Assembly (NCBI GenBank): GCA_033064195.1
Contig: JARBJD010000103.1
Location: forward strand, 62,001 to 126,000
Source of the DNA: Blattamonas nauphoetae
Taxonomy: Eukaryota > Preaxostyla > Oxymonadida
Direction: 5' to 3'
Length of the DNA: 64,000 nt
Under the pieces are notes generated by a model, which did no database searches, was not told the DNA's origin, and saw only the letters and a list, made by a program, of their open reading frames with translations. Position numbers and translations under genes: made by a program. This document shows, one piece after another, positions 32,849 to 44,216 of this stretch; position 1 is the first letter of the stretch, and the number at the start of each line of letters is the position of its first letter.

Positions 32849-33946
32849 TCAATAATACTTCGGAACCGTCGCAAGATAGTTCCCTCCAAATCGGGCTGCA
32901 CAATCATCGTACGCTTGCGGCGTGTCGCGATAAATGTCATGTTTGACGGCCAACAACGTTTGGTCAAGCAGATCATCCAGTCCTTCCGAGTTCAGCAGTC
33001 TCACCATCGTCCAGCCTTTGGCAAAGGTGCATGGGCCAGCTTTTCTCCAATCATACAAATCCCATCGCAAGCATTCAAAGAAACCGATGACAAAGTTGAA
33101 GTTGAAGGACGAAGCACTTGTGACAGAGAGAGCGATGGGGAGCGACACAACGAACGTCCACGTCGACGGGTGAAACACAGACACATCAATCAGCGCGGAA
33201 AACACGTCCAGTAGGCCGTCCATCAAATTCCCCTCCAAAACCAAAAGACGGTCCGAGCAGAGATGCTGGATGTACGCTTTGGAAGGAACCACCATTCGCG
33301 CGAAGATCGCATCATTCACCCGACATTGCGCGATCGCACCGTCTGCACCCAGAGATTCAGCATTCTGCGCAAAAGAAAGAACGGATGTCAGCACATCCAT
33401 CACACGAGTGTGGAGAACATCCCGCAACGGCAGAGAGATGGTGTGCGGCTCGACAATCTTCATCACTCCCGCCACCACATCACAGTCCAGCATTCTTTCC
33501 AGATTGTCGGTCGAACAATGCGACAAGACAGACTGCAAGGCATCCAACGCTGACTCAACAATTTCGTGATGAGGCGAAGCAACCAGTGACCACACAGCTT
33601 CGGTGAAGCCAGTCAAGGGATCTTCATGGTCAGGAACCAATCCAAACAGCAAATCATCGGCTTCGAAAATCTCGTACGCTGGCGAGATTGTATCCAAGAA
33701 ATTAACTGCCTTGGTCAAAAGGGCAGTGTCAAATGGATAATCCTCCCTCACCAAAGTGCCGAGAGATTGAAAGATCGTTGAAGCGGTTGGCATTGAGAAA
33801 TATGTGGTATAACTCCACTCCAAGAAGGCAGATGATCCTGAAACATGATTGGGATGACCCAAGTGCCGACTGACCGATGATGAGTTCTCAGAAATGCTGG
33901 GTTGGGCCATCTTTGTTACCGAATCTGACGACTTTGATCGGACCAT
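32849..33946 (-). CDS. ARM-like solenoid protein, 365 aa (copy A)
   Basis: Single-exon family member, apparently intact, starting MVRSKSSDSVTKMAQ and stopping at TGA 32849. Family landmarks are TLVREDYPFDTALL, the Pro-rich loop EADDLLFGLVPDHEDP, helices SALDALQSVLSH and DVLTSVLSFAQNAESLGAD, the block AYIQHLCSDRLLVLEG, SLPIALSVTSASSF, and NSEGLDDLLDQTLLAVK near the end. It is about 95% identical to the unit-B copy, with roughly 19 amino-acid changes clustered at both ends. The function is unknown; helical solenoids are usually binding scaffolds. Confidence 0.75.
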   Translation of the reverse strand: MVRSKSSDSVTKMAQPSISENSSSVSRHLGHPNHVSGSSAFLEWSYTTYFSMPTASTIFQSLGTLVREDYPFDTALLTKAVNFLDTISPAYEIFEADDLLFGLVPDHEDPLTGFTEAVWSLVASPHHEIVESALDALQSVLSHCSTDNLERMLDCDVVAGVMKIVEPHTISLPLRDVLHTRVMDVLTSVLSFAQNAESLGADGAIAQCRVNDAIFARMVVPSKAYIQHLCSDRLLVLEGNLMDGLLDVFSALIDVSVFHPSTWTFVVSLPIALSVTSASSFNFNFVIGFFECLRWDLYDWRKAGPCTFAKGWTMVRLLNSEGLDDLLDQTLLAVKHDIYRDTPQAYDDCAARFGGNYLATVPKYY

Positions 33947-34133
33947 GAAGGATCCATTGATTTCTATTCCTGTTCTGGAAAAGATGGCACAGAAAACAGT
34001 GTTGCGGAATTGATCCTAGAGCAGACAGGAGACTCTCTCAGCATTTATTCTCCTTTTCTTCAAATTTCTGAAGACAGGTTTTGAGGTTCTTGCACAAATA
34101 ATGGGTATTGATCTCTCGAAAAACTGAGAAGCA

Positions 34134-37100
34134 ATGTTGATTTCTCTTCTGGCTCTCGTCATACAGAAACTGGATGGCCACCGCTTCTTCAGCTCGTCCA
34201 AGATGCTTATGGATGATTCTCAAATACTGGAGACGGAGTTGAGGAATGTCAGAAAGGAAGGAGCAGAAATTATTTACCTCCCATCAAAACTTCATTTCTC
34301 GTCGACAGTTGAAGTGAAGTCGGAAGATCTGTCGTTGATTGGGCAGAATTCCCTCCTCACAAACAATATTGAACAAGACAGATCTCATGGGACAAATGAT
34401 GAAGAACGGCAGTCATTCATGTTTTCAGTGTCGAACAGTTCGTTGTGGGTTGAAGGAGTTCTCGCAATGTGCCAATGGCATCGGACTGGAATTTGCCTGA
34501 TTTCGGGATCAACCGTGTCATTCTCTTTATCTACCCTCGTTTCGGATGGATATGACTCGCCATTCTCGATCATCTCGTCAAAGTCTGGGAATGCAGGTTC
34601 ATTGTCCTCAATTGTGCTGTCATCGTGCGTCCACGAATCACCAACACATTCTCTGCCGCCATTTGTTGATTTGATCGACAAGTCCACCCATGTTCCAAAC
34701 GATCCTGCCGAATCACATTTAGGGACATTTCCGGTGCAAGATTCTATTCATATTGTTGGAACTAACCTTAAAATGGGGTCTCGCACATTGTCGGTTGGAA
34801 CTGGTCCTCTTTTCTCTTTTGGCCTCCGTGGAATCAACCATCCCTTGATTCACCGTTTTCCCGACATGGCAATTGGAACAATGCTCCACCACAGTTACCT
34901 CGTGAACATGAGCAGCTCGACCCAACCATCATCATCTTCGCCAAGCAAACAAGTTTGCAGGAGTGGAATTGAACAAAGGATTGTTGGGGTGTCCGTGTCA
35001 TGGAGCAGAAACCATCAATGCGGAACAGGAATGCTGGATCCGAACGTGGGTGGCTCTCTCCTCTGCTTGAACTCCTCGTTCTCGTCGTGTGTTCGCGAAT
35101 CCAATACATGTGAAACGCTTGATTTGGAGAAGATGGAGTGGAGAGAACAACAAACGAGTGCTGACATCCTACCACCCTCCACGTGGCATACAGGTTCGAT
35201 TTGGACAACAAAATGTCTGTTATCATCATTTGTGTTCCGCCGAGTATGGGGGAGCTGTTTCCTTCTACTGTTCCACTGTTATTCTCTCCGACTGTGTATT
35301 TGTGTCGTGCTCCTCCATTCTCGAGGGCGGAGCGATCAGTTTAGCCCAAGTCACAGCAATCAACTTCTCATCTCTCCAATTTCGGACGTGCTCGTGTCAA
35401 GATCTTCCGAGTTCGAACGATATCTATCTCTTCGACATCTCTGCCTCAGTCATCACAACAACAAGCTTCGAGTTTTGTGATTCAACATCTGACTCTCCCA
35501 ATGTCTATTATTACGATGACAACGTTCAATACAGCACACTTGTCCCTCAACTGACAAGGGAAGAGAAACCAGGCATCTCTTCGTTGGAAGTGTTGATGGG
35601 AGAGGAGAAAGCAACGATCACTGTCACAACGACAAGGGCAGTGAATGGAACGATGGGAGTTTTGTTTAAAGGAGCGAACGTGCCTCGTGTGGTGCATGTG
35701 CCGTTTGGATCTCCTGGAAATCCCTCGACAACAGGAACACTTGAAGTGTCAACGGGCTCTCAGGGTGTCCTTCCTGTTCTCGTGAATGGCCTTTCGTACT
35801 TGCTGAGAAGAGCAGTGATTTCTGAATGGGAGATCCAACCAACAATCGTCAGCTTGGGAGCAGAACTTGTTGGAATTTCACCAGCGTCGTTCACTTTGAG
35901 AGGGTTTCTGCTTTCAACAGGCTCTTTCTCGATGAAAGCGAAAGGGGAAGACGGGCAGACATATGTCATCGATCTTGCACTGGCTGCCTCAGTGCTGACA
36001 GGGACCTTTCCAACATCTTTGACCGACACGTCGACACTGAGGTATTGCTCGACATATGAAGTGGTTGACGTTACTTGTGATACCCAACCGCTTCTCCTTG
36101 TTGATCCGATCTCGTTCACGATTCCGTATCCAGTGGCGACGATCACATCAATCGAACAAGTTGATGGAGAGGACTGGATGAAACTGAGATTTAAAGGAAC
36201 AGGTCTTGTGGCCGCGAAATACGTTGTGACCCTGACTGAAGAAAGCTCAGAGGAAACACCACACTCGAAGACAGTCGAACTCGTCCCTTCATCAGATGCT
36301 GCACTGGAAGAATGGACGGTCAAGCTGTTTCCACTGGACGAAGCTGATGCGAAGTATGGAACGAAATACAAATTGACGAAAGTGATCTCGTTGGATGGAA
36401 AGCAATCAGCTTCGATTTCTGCCGAATCGATCAAAACACCAGACGAGCCATCACGTATCATCAGCGTTTCTCTGACTGGATATTCGGAGAGCTGCAAGAA
36501 AGCAGAATTCGCAGTGGGAGGCCGAGCGATGACCAAAAATGCGGAGTACACGCTGATCGTGAACGAGACAGGAACTTCCAATCAGAAATCGGTGAAAGTG
36601 AAGTTCGAATCGTCTACGCTTGGAACTGGGTCAGCCATTCTTTTCTCAACAGTGCCAGGAGAAGTCGAGTTGGACTACGACACTCACTACACTCTGACAG
36701 GCGCGAGGGACGCATCGAGCGGGGCTGTTTTGTTTGTTGCTGGTCTCACGTTCAAGACTCAACCAGAATCAACTCGTCTTGTCACATTCATTCGAACTGG
36801 GTCGGATTCAGCAGACAAACACGCCTTGTTTTGGATGACTGGTCGAGTGTTGTCGAAGACATCGAAATACAAGATTGGACTGAGTGTTGGTGATGTTGAG
36901 AAGCACTCGATGGAAATGGTGTTCAACGCGTCGACAAACGGATGGGAGGGATCAGCTCGTGTTTATCCGATTTTGGGGAGCGAGGTGGAATATGGGATGA
37001 CGTACACTGTGAGCTCATTCAGCGAAGTCGGAGACGAATCGCCTCTCTTCTTCGAAGCAGAAACAGTCACAATCCAACCAGAGCCAGCTCGCCTCGTCTC

Positions 37101-40100
37101 CGTCTCGCTCGACAACACCAACGGACCAAATTTGGCCACTCTCGTTGTGAAGACGAGAGCACTGAAGCTGAAAGTGGAATACAATCTCACGTTGTCCTTC
37201 CTGCCATCTTCATCGCCATCAAATGCAGTTGGGACGAAAATTCTGCATATAGTTCCAGAATCTCAGACAGAAAACACACTCTCGCTCTCGCTCTATCCCC
37301 ACCAGGAAGCAGATCTCGTTTATGGCCACAACTACTCCGTGACGTCGATGGAGGCAGAATCAGAAGGGCCGATTTTGATGGAGACATCAGATTGTTCATT
37401 CGAGACCCCGTCGGAACCGCCGCGTCTTACAAGTGTTGTTGTTGGGGAGATGGTGTCTGACAGCGACGAGTCAACCGTCACTCTCTCCTTCGTCTCTTTC
37501 GCTCTGAAAATGACGACAGAATACACAATACAGCTGACATCGGCAGCCACGCCTCTCCTCCCAAAGCACACCACGACACACACCCTTTGGACGCTGGCAG
37601 ATGGTTCATTGGCTCCTCTTGAGGTGACACTGTACCCTGTCGCAGACACAGAAGCAGAAAAGGCGACAAAACTGGAATTTGGGCGAACGTACACTCTCAC
37701 ATCATTCAAACAATCATCTTCAGACATCCTGTTCGACACGCCCTCTCCCCTCGTCATTCCACCAGAACCAGCTCGAATTGAAGGATGTGTCTCAACAAGT
37801 CTAAACAAGGATGGTTCGGAAATGACGATTGTCCTCTCTGGCCGATCGCTTCCATCGTCTCTTGGCCGAATCAACGTGACGGATGGACAAAAAACGTGGA
37901 CATCGAAAGAGGATCTTTTCTGGTCATCTGAAAACAAGTGTTCCGCTCAGTTCAGAACAGGAGTGGAACAAACCGACGCGATTCTTGGGTTTGGGCAGAC
38001 ATATCGACTGATCTCAACCAATTGTGATGAGTATCTGGTGAGAAGCGGACTCTCAGTTTATGTTCCCCTTCCTCCTCAGCTCGACTCTGTCTCATTCGAT
38101 TTTGCGAATAATCTCGGCACAAGCTGCGTCATCTCATTCTCGGGGAGCAATCTGATCGAAGGATCGGAATACGAAGTCAGGATCTCGGATTCTCATTCGT
38201 TTCTGATCCGTGTCGTGAACTCATCCGCCGCTGCCTCAGCCACTCTTCCAATTGGATGGTCTGACTCTCTCCAGTTCGCTTCAACGTACTCAATCAGCAC
38301 GATCGCCCCAACTGACCCAGAAGAAGTCGCTGTGTATTTCGATTCACTGTCGTTCACCACACACTCCAGACCATCTCGAATCACAATCTTCGTTGATTCA
38401 CAAGGAGCAGACAATCGAATTTGCGGGACGGAAGAGGATCCCTGCAAGTCACTTGAGGTTGGATGGCGAATTGTGACGGGAACTGGGTTTTCGAAAACCA
38501 CACTCTCGATTGTTCACAACACGACTCAGAAAGAGCAAGTGAAAGTTGGCTCTGAACATGAAGTTGTGATTCGAGCCGGACCATCGACGAAACCAGAACT
38601 TGTTGTGTCCCCATCGTCGGAGTTGGAAGGGGAAGGAATGATCTCAGTTTTGGGAGGCAGTGTGTGGATGACTTCCGTTGATGTTGTGATTTCAGACTCG
38701 TCTTCTCTGGTCTTCTTGATGATGGATGGAGGCCATCTCACTCTCGAATCGTGCTCCATCACAGGCTCTTCCTCGACTCCAATCCACAATTCTGACGACT
38801 CGCTTTGTTCTTGGTCGACAGGAGCGGTGGTGTTGATCAACACAACCACCACGATCACATCGTCATCATTCTCTGAACTGAGGTCTGGTGGAATCCAGAT
38901 GGACGGAGGGAAGCTGACAATCGAAGGAGGAATCTTCCACGACAACTCACCACACGATGCATCATTCACTTCAGCTCGTCGGAACATTCACTGCTCGAAC
39001 GATGGAAGAGTGAAAGTGGGGAGTCTGAGTGGAGGAGACGGACTGTTGGGAGGATCGTCGGGATGGATGTCGATGGATGGGTGTTCTGTGTCTGGATTGG
39101 AGTCTCTTCTTCAAGCACCGTTCTTCGTCCCAACGCTGTCGTCCACGTCCAGCAGCACTTTCAACAAGAAGAACCAGACATTCTCTCTTTCCATCGTTGG
39201 ATCGACTCTGATTCCTTGTGGTCTTTCTCTGGAAGTGTTCGAGTTGAAAGGCACTTCGGAGTCTCACTCGACATCGCATCCTCTGTCTCTGGAATCCACA
39301 ATCTCGTTCAACGAAACGAACATCGCTGTTTGTCTCTCCTCCTCACAGCTTTCAACGCTGGATTCGTTGTTGGAATGGCGAGGCCGTTTGATTTTTGGGA
39401 ATGACCAACGAACGTCTGAATCGTTCCTAATCCAACAATCAGCATCTGATCGAAAAGCACTTGTGGTGAAAGAGAACATGAAGTGGTGGCTTCCCTTAGT
39501 GATCTCACTGGCTGTCGTTCTTGTTCTGTGCATGCTGATTGTGTTCCTCTGTTGGCGCCGAAGAAAGGGAGAGAAAGCAAAGAAGGAGGAGAAAGAAGAA
39601 TTGGCACAAGAATTGGACATTCAGAAGGATGACGAGTTTCTGGAGCAAGATGACACACGAAATGTTGTAGATCAGAGGAAAGTGGGTGCTTCATTGACAC
39701 TCTCAACGATTCCGAAGCCAACGACGAAAGAACAGCGCAGTTCTGAGAGTAGTGCGAAAAAAGGAGAAGTTGAAGCACTTCGATGTGTGGAAGACGAGAA
39801 CGAGAAGATGGAGACCGTTTTGGTTGACGAGAAAGATACGCTCTTCAATCGTCTTCACTCGAAGAGTGTGGAACAGATGAAAGTGAACGCAACAGTTGGC
39901 TTTGACATGAAGCGTGAACTTGTTTCAGGATTGAATCGTCTGACGGAGCATTGTTCTCAGTCGCCTGTTCTTCAGAATCTGTCCTCACATTGGATCCTGT
40001 TTGACTCGAATAATCGGATTTGCTTCAAAACATCGGAACCAACGCCAATGCAATCAGAGATCAGGACAACGCAATCAAACAACATTGCTGAAGAATTCAG

Positions 40101-40530
40101 TCACAATCTGTCTTTTTTTGATGAAATACCTTCTCAGATCGCTCATCAAAGTGAACGGGAGCAAGGAGAAGCTGAAACAGAAGCAGTGACAGAAGGAGCA
40201 CGCTGGGAAGCACCAGAAACCGGACTGAACAAGAAGGAGATGGATGCTGGAGCAGCGTTGGTTTTTCGGCTTGGCGTTGTGTTGTGGGAGATGGACACAG
40301 GACAAGTGCCGTTTGCTGAATGTGATGCCGCGAATGCTCAACGTCAGATCCGATCAGGAATGAAGCCAAATGTGGAGCTGATCTTGAGGAAAGAAGAGCG
40401 AGAATTGATCTCAGCTTGTCTCGCGTTTGATCCTCAAAACCTCAACAGGAACACCTTCTGGAACTGCCAGTTGAATCAACAGTTCAACACGATTTCGCGC
40501 AGAACTGCGAATCGTGACTCTCTCTCTTGA
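34134..40530 (+). CDS. beta-helix / tandem Ig-like repeat / TM / pseudokinase receptor-like protein
   Basis: Large type I surface protein, about 2,100 aa. ATG 34134 gives a hydrophobic start (MLISLLALVIQ) that could be a signal peptide. The frame changes between 35,090 and 35,480; a 103-nt intron at 35091-35193 restores it, but other splices are possible. The order of parts is: a parallel beta-helix, pectin-lyase-like part (EYGGAVSFYCSTVILSDCVF, EGGAISL) to about 35,480; seven tandem modules of 105-115 aa between 36,140 and 38,370, each opening PxRLxSV and ending near EYxLxL; a second beta-helix (GTEEDPCKSLEVGW onward); a transmembrane helix at 39,490-39,555 (WWLPLVISLAVVLVLCM); then a cytosolic kinase-like tail. 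The tail keeps late subdomains (RWEAPET, VFRLGVVLWEMDTGQVPF) but shows no glycine loop, catalytic lysine, HRD or DFG. Confidence 0.8.
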
Positions 40531-41341
40531 TTTGTCATCAATGACGACGATCTTCACATCACCACTCGTCAAGGAACACTCTTTCACGTCATCTCTCTTA
40601 TCTTTCACGAACACACTCTCACCATTCACAGCGTCTTCATTTGGACGCCACACTGACACCTTCATCTCATCCCCAACCCCACATCAACTGATCTCGGTTG
40701 ATGGAATATCCAGTTAACACTCCACCTTTCGCCGCTGCTGTCGGCACTCGTCGACGGCTATTGCTGGTGCACTTATTCACTCTCACACTTTCTACTCACA
40801 TCGCCGCCTCTTCATTCTTGTCTTTGCCTTTCATCGCTTGACAGCTACCATTTTTGGAGAGACCAGTTCTTTTCTTCGAGAGACGATTGATTCGTCTCTC
40901 TTCCACTTCAGACTCGCTCTGTGCCAGCACAGCTTCGTGTGTGTTGCTGCCCATCGCCTTTTGGTTTTTGATTTGCAGAGGACTGAGTTGACTTCACGAC
41001 TTCACCACATCGCACTTCTCCACATCATCATTTCATCCTTCACCCTATTTCGCACATGAGTTCTCGCATCTCACATGATTTTCCCTCCAAGATGTCCCGT
41101 CGCCAAAATTGGTGCTGTGAAATTGGTTTTGGTTCGGTCACGAAAGAAATGATAACAATATCAACATACTTGATCTTCCCGAGAAGTTCAATGATCGACA
41201 GAGTGTATTGTGTCAGTTCTCGATTTAATCTGTTCTCACGACCAACAGTTCTAAACAACAACAGACAAAACTCTTAAAATGGCGTGTGGTGTGAGCCAAA
41301 AGCTTATGACGTTGGTGGAGTGAGAATTATTCCGGTTCAGA
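40531..41341. other. intergenic, 3' of the receptor gene
   Basis: No supported gene. From about 41,125 it matches 48,105 onward in unit B, including GCGTGTGGTGTGAGCC just beyond the 3' end of the 696-aa gene. An open frame on the minus strand (40411-40665) overlaps the receptor's last codons and is treated as a shadow. Confidence 0.5.
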
Positions 41342-43432
41342 TTATTCAGTAGAGACATCCTGCGCTTCCATCTCGTGCCCCATTCCTTCATTTGCCGATG
41401 GAGTCGGATCATTCGGGACTGTCTTTGCTTTCTTTTTCTTGTTCACGACAACGACAACCACGATGATGATGACCACAGCAGCGACAATCACCACAGAGCC
41501 CACAATTATGACGACCAGCGCCCAAATCGGCAATGTCGGACCTTCTGGATCATCACCTGGCTCTTCAGTTTCGGCGTCGGAACGAGGATCTGCTCCTTTC
41601 TTCGCGACTGTCGCTGATTCGTCCTCGAATGCTGGAATCGCTTCGTCTTCTTTCCCAGAGTAGGCTGATGTCGTCACTCCAACAATGAACTTGTCGGTGT
41701 TGCTGTGCAAGTTCGTGATCTTCGACGCATCCAGTTTTCCATCCTTCAAATCCGACGCGTCGATCGAAAACAGAATGTCCAGATGGTCGTAATCTCCACT
41801 GTCATCGTGCTCAATGTAGCAATTCTTCACTTCATAGCTCTTCGCACTGTTCGGAAACCGTGGATGAGAATTATAGCCATCGAACGAGAGTCGGATCAAT
41901 AATCCATTTGGGAGAGTCGGCGCTCGACATTTCGACACGAGCACGTCTTCCATGTGCAGCTTGTTCGTCCAGATGACTCCTGCTCCGTTCGACTTGGTTG
42001 ATTCACATTCCTCAAATCGAACCTGTTTCATCGTCAGACTGCCACACGAGAATAGCGAGCTATAATGCACTCCTTTGCAGTTCCGAAACGTCGTCTTGTC
42101 GCTAACTGTGACTGAGCCGGAATGGACGACAACAAAGCAGCCCATCAGATGAGTGACATATTCCCCGTCGACCTTCTCAGCGATGCAATTCTCGAGCAGA
42201 CAGTTCTTGATGATGATGTCTCGAGTCTCGTATTCATCCGCGGGCATGCCCATCACGTAGATCTCCATGTACGTAGGAGAGCAATCCTTGAAAGTGAGAT
42301 TGATGAGTTCAGTGAGTCCTTTATGATTGAAGATTAGAGCTGTAAAGAGACCGGCACATTCGACAAAGCTGCAGTCTTTGACTAGAACGTGAGGAGGAAT
42401 GCCGTCATCGACGTCGACGTAAGGAATTTCTATCCGGAACGCACATTCACTGAAGGCATACCGTTCCCCGATGTTTGTGAAGGTGCACGATTGAACTGTG
42501 ACGTCGAAGTCATATTCACAATAAATCCGGAGGGCAAATCCTCCTTCTTGATCAATGTCCTTAAAGTGGCAATCCTCGACGAGTAGAGGGAGGGAGATTC
42601 GACAGTAGTAAGGAACAGTGTAATCCGCGTTGGAGGCTGTCAGATCGCGCCGTGGGTTGGAATAACGAAGATGAAGATGACTCAGTTTGAACGATTTCCC
42701 AGAAATCGGAGCATCTGCGATTGACCCGTAAAGGTCGTCGGTCACGTTCCAGAACGACGACGAGGCAAGGTTCATCTGGAGTCCGTTGAGAGATTGAGCC
42801 ACACACGAATGCTCTAGATCAGCAGGTTCCGTGTTCTCTGGTCCACGAGAGAGAGGGGACGTCACAATCACATGGTCCACATTCGAGAAGCGAGACGATG
42901 TGACTGAAGCTGTGTATGACGAGCATCCAAAGAGTGCCGATGATCCAACTGTCGCCGAGTCCAAAGTGCACCCACACACTGTCAGATGGCACGAGTGAGT
43001 TGGTGAGACGACCATTTCAGGAAGAAGCGATGGACTGGTCAACGATATCCATGAAAGAACAATATCTCCCCCATTCGAAAGAAACGGAGACAAGTCACTC
43101 CCAATGTCCAGTGTGCAGCTCGATATCGACACAAACGAGTTCTTCTCCATTTCAGCAATTCGGTAGTTTCCAGCAACACAGATGTCCACTTCTCCAACCA
43201 ATAATGTCGAGTTGATCACATCAAACAGGGTTCGCATCTCTCCCAGAACTCCTCTGATGCTTGATGACGACGCCGTTCTCAACGTGATCCATCGATCCGT
43301 GATTTTCTCGTCGCGAGAGAAATATCCATCTTGCAGCAGAACCACGTCAGTATCCGCATTTGAGCCAGAACGGAGAACAGTAGAGATATCAACCAGAGAA
43401 TATAGGGTCGAGAATACGACAGCAAACAGCAT
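41342..43432 (-). CDS. beta-helix type I membrane protein, 696 aa (copy A)
   Basis: Secreted/surface protein with a short cytosolic tail. ATG 43432 opens a signal peptide (MLFAVVFSTLYSLVDIS). The ectodomain is made of short beta-strand coils with the right spacing for a parallel beta-helix (VEDCHFKDIDQ, VQSCTFTNIGE, VKDCSFVECAG, IIKNCLLENC, TTFRNCKG, VRFEECES). A single membrane helix near the end (LPIWALVVIIVGSVVIVAAV) is followed by a basic stop-transfer (NKKKKAK) and about 25 residues. Unlike the large neighbour it has no kinase-like tail. The ligand and role are unknown; in gut symbionts such proteins may bind glycans, which is inference only. Confidence 0.8.
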   Translation of the reverse strand: MLFAVVFSTLYSLVDISTVLRSGSNADTDVVLLQDGYFSRDEKITDRWITLRTASSSSIRGVLGEMRTLFDVINSTLLVGEVDICVAGNYRIAEMEKNSFVSISSCTLDIGSDLSPFLSNGGDIVLSWISLTSPSLLPEMVVSPTHSCHLTVCGCTLDSATVGSSALFGCSSYTASVTSSRFSNVDHVIVTSPLSRGPENTEPADLEHSCVAQSLNGLQMNLASSSFWNVTDDLYGSIADAPISGKSFKLSHLHLRYSNPRRDLTASNADYTVPYYCRISLPLLVEDCHFKDIDQEGGFALRIYCEYDFDVTVQSCTFTNIGERYAFSECAFRIEIPYVDVDDGIPPHVLVKDCSFVECAGLFTALIFNHKGLTELINLTFKDCSPTYMEIYVMGMPADEYETRDIIIKNCLLENCIAEKVDGEYVTHLMGCFVVVHSGSVTVSDKTTFRNCKGVHYSSLFSCGSLTMKQVRFEECESTKSNGAGVIWTNKLHMEDVLVSKCRAPTLPNGLLIRLSFDGYNSHPRFPNSAKSYEVKNCYIEHDDSGDYDHLDILFSIDASDLKDGKLDASKITNLHSNTDKFIVGVTTSAYSGKEDEAIPAFEDESATVAKKGADPRSDAETEEPGDDPEGPTLPIWALVVIIVGSVVIVAAVVIIIVVVVVVNKKKKAKTVPNDPTPSANEGMGHEMEAQDVSTE

Positions 43433-43444
43433 TGAACAAAGCAC

Positions 43445-44216
43445 AAAAATACTGTAGATCTAGCCCAAACTACTCTTTCGATCTGAGTAATTTTGCCCTA
43501 GTCAAAATCTCTTTCGATTTCTCTCTTTTTCATTGTGTAGAATATTTGCTTCGATTTTCAGAGAAAAGTTCGATAAATTGAACTTTCGGCCGTGTTGGGA
43601 GGTGATCTTATCCTTTCTATTCTCACCAAGAAGAGACCCCTTTCCTTCTTCAACCTTACGAGTCGCTGTCCGAGGAGCGGGTCTGATCTTTGTGAATGGG
43701 ATACTGGAGCGATGGGTCGCTTCGGACATCTCGTCAACTGCCCATGTTGGAGTGAGTCCTTCTCGTTCGATCATTTCTCTCAGTTCTCTTTCGCTAGTCA
43801 AGGAATCTCAGTCCAGGCGAACGATAGTGTTCATCATTTTACGGCCTCCCGCATTCCGGATGGGTTGGGCGTCTTCTTCTTCGAGAGAGATCCAGCATTC
43901 CAGTCGAACATCATCCCAACCCATTTTGTTCCCAAATTCCGTCTTCATTCTGTCTTCTGAATTTGAGATTTTTGTTCTTCCCGCATTTCGTCTCAAATTC
44001 AGAAGCTTTTTCGTTTTGTAAGACAGTGAATCTGGAAGTCGCTCCTTCTATCGACAAGTCGGAATGGAAGTGTGCCTCAAGGAACTCCAATCAGCAAAAA
44101 AAGTGACTGTCGACATTTTTTCAGTTTGGCCAACCAGGGATCAGTGGAAGAAAGAGTGTTTTGAAGGAAATCTCGGGGCACGAGTGGAGACGTCACAACC
44201 ATCATCGAATGCAACG
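43445..44216. other. junction between duplication units A and B
   Basis: Unit A homology fades near 43,590 and unit B begins near 43,610. The B side repeats the non-coding stretch seen at 32,250-32,848. No frame is shared by the two copies. Confidence 0.5.

Larger units (their letters stand above)
32250..43590. repeat. tandem segmental duplication, unit A
   Basis: Unit A carries a 365-aa solenoid gene, the full beta-helix/pseudokinase gene and a 696-aa beta-helix membrane gene. It is followed directly by unit B in the same orientation. Matching blocks are 32250-35230 with 43610-46530, 37257-37615 with 47734-48087, and 41125-43580 with 48105-50570. Confidence 0.85.

Noticed and set aside
32840-33390. 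Plus-strand frames within the solenoid gene, repeated in unit B
   Set aside because: Their conservation follows from the recent duplication, and they are antisense to the gene.
34134-40530. An alternative genetic code (TAA/TAG as glutamine, as reported for some oxymonads)
   Set aside because: TAG and TAA end well-supported genes here, and long coding exons contain no in-frame stops.
40411-40665. Antisense frame over the receptor's last codons, also readable in the 24414 relic
   Set aside because: It looks protein-like (IVVIDDKSRERVTIRSSA) but overlaps the sense stop region and is interrupted in the relic, so it gives no evidence of its own selection.
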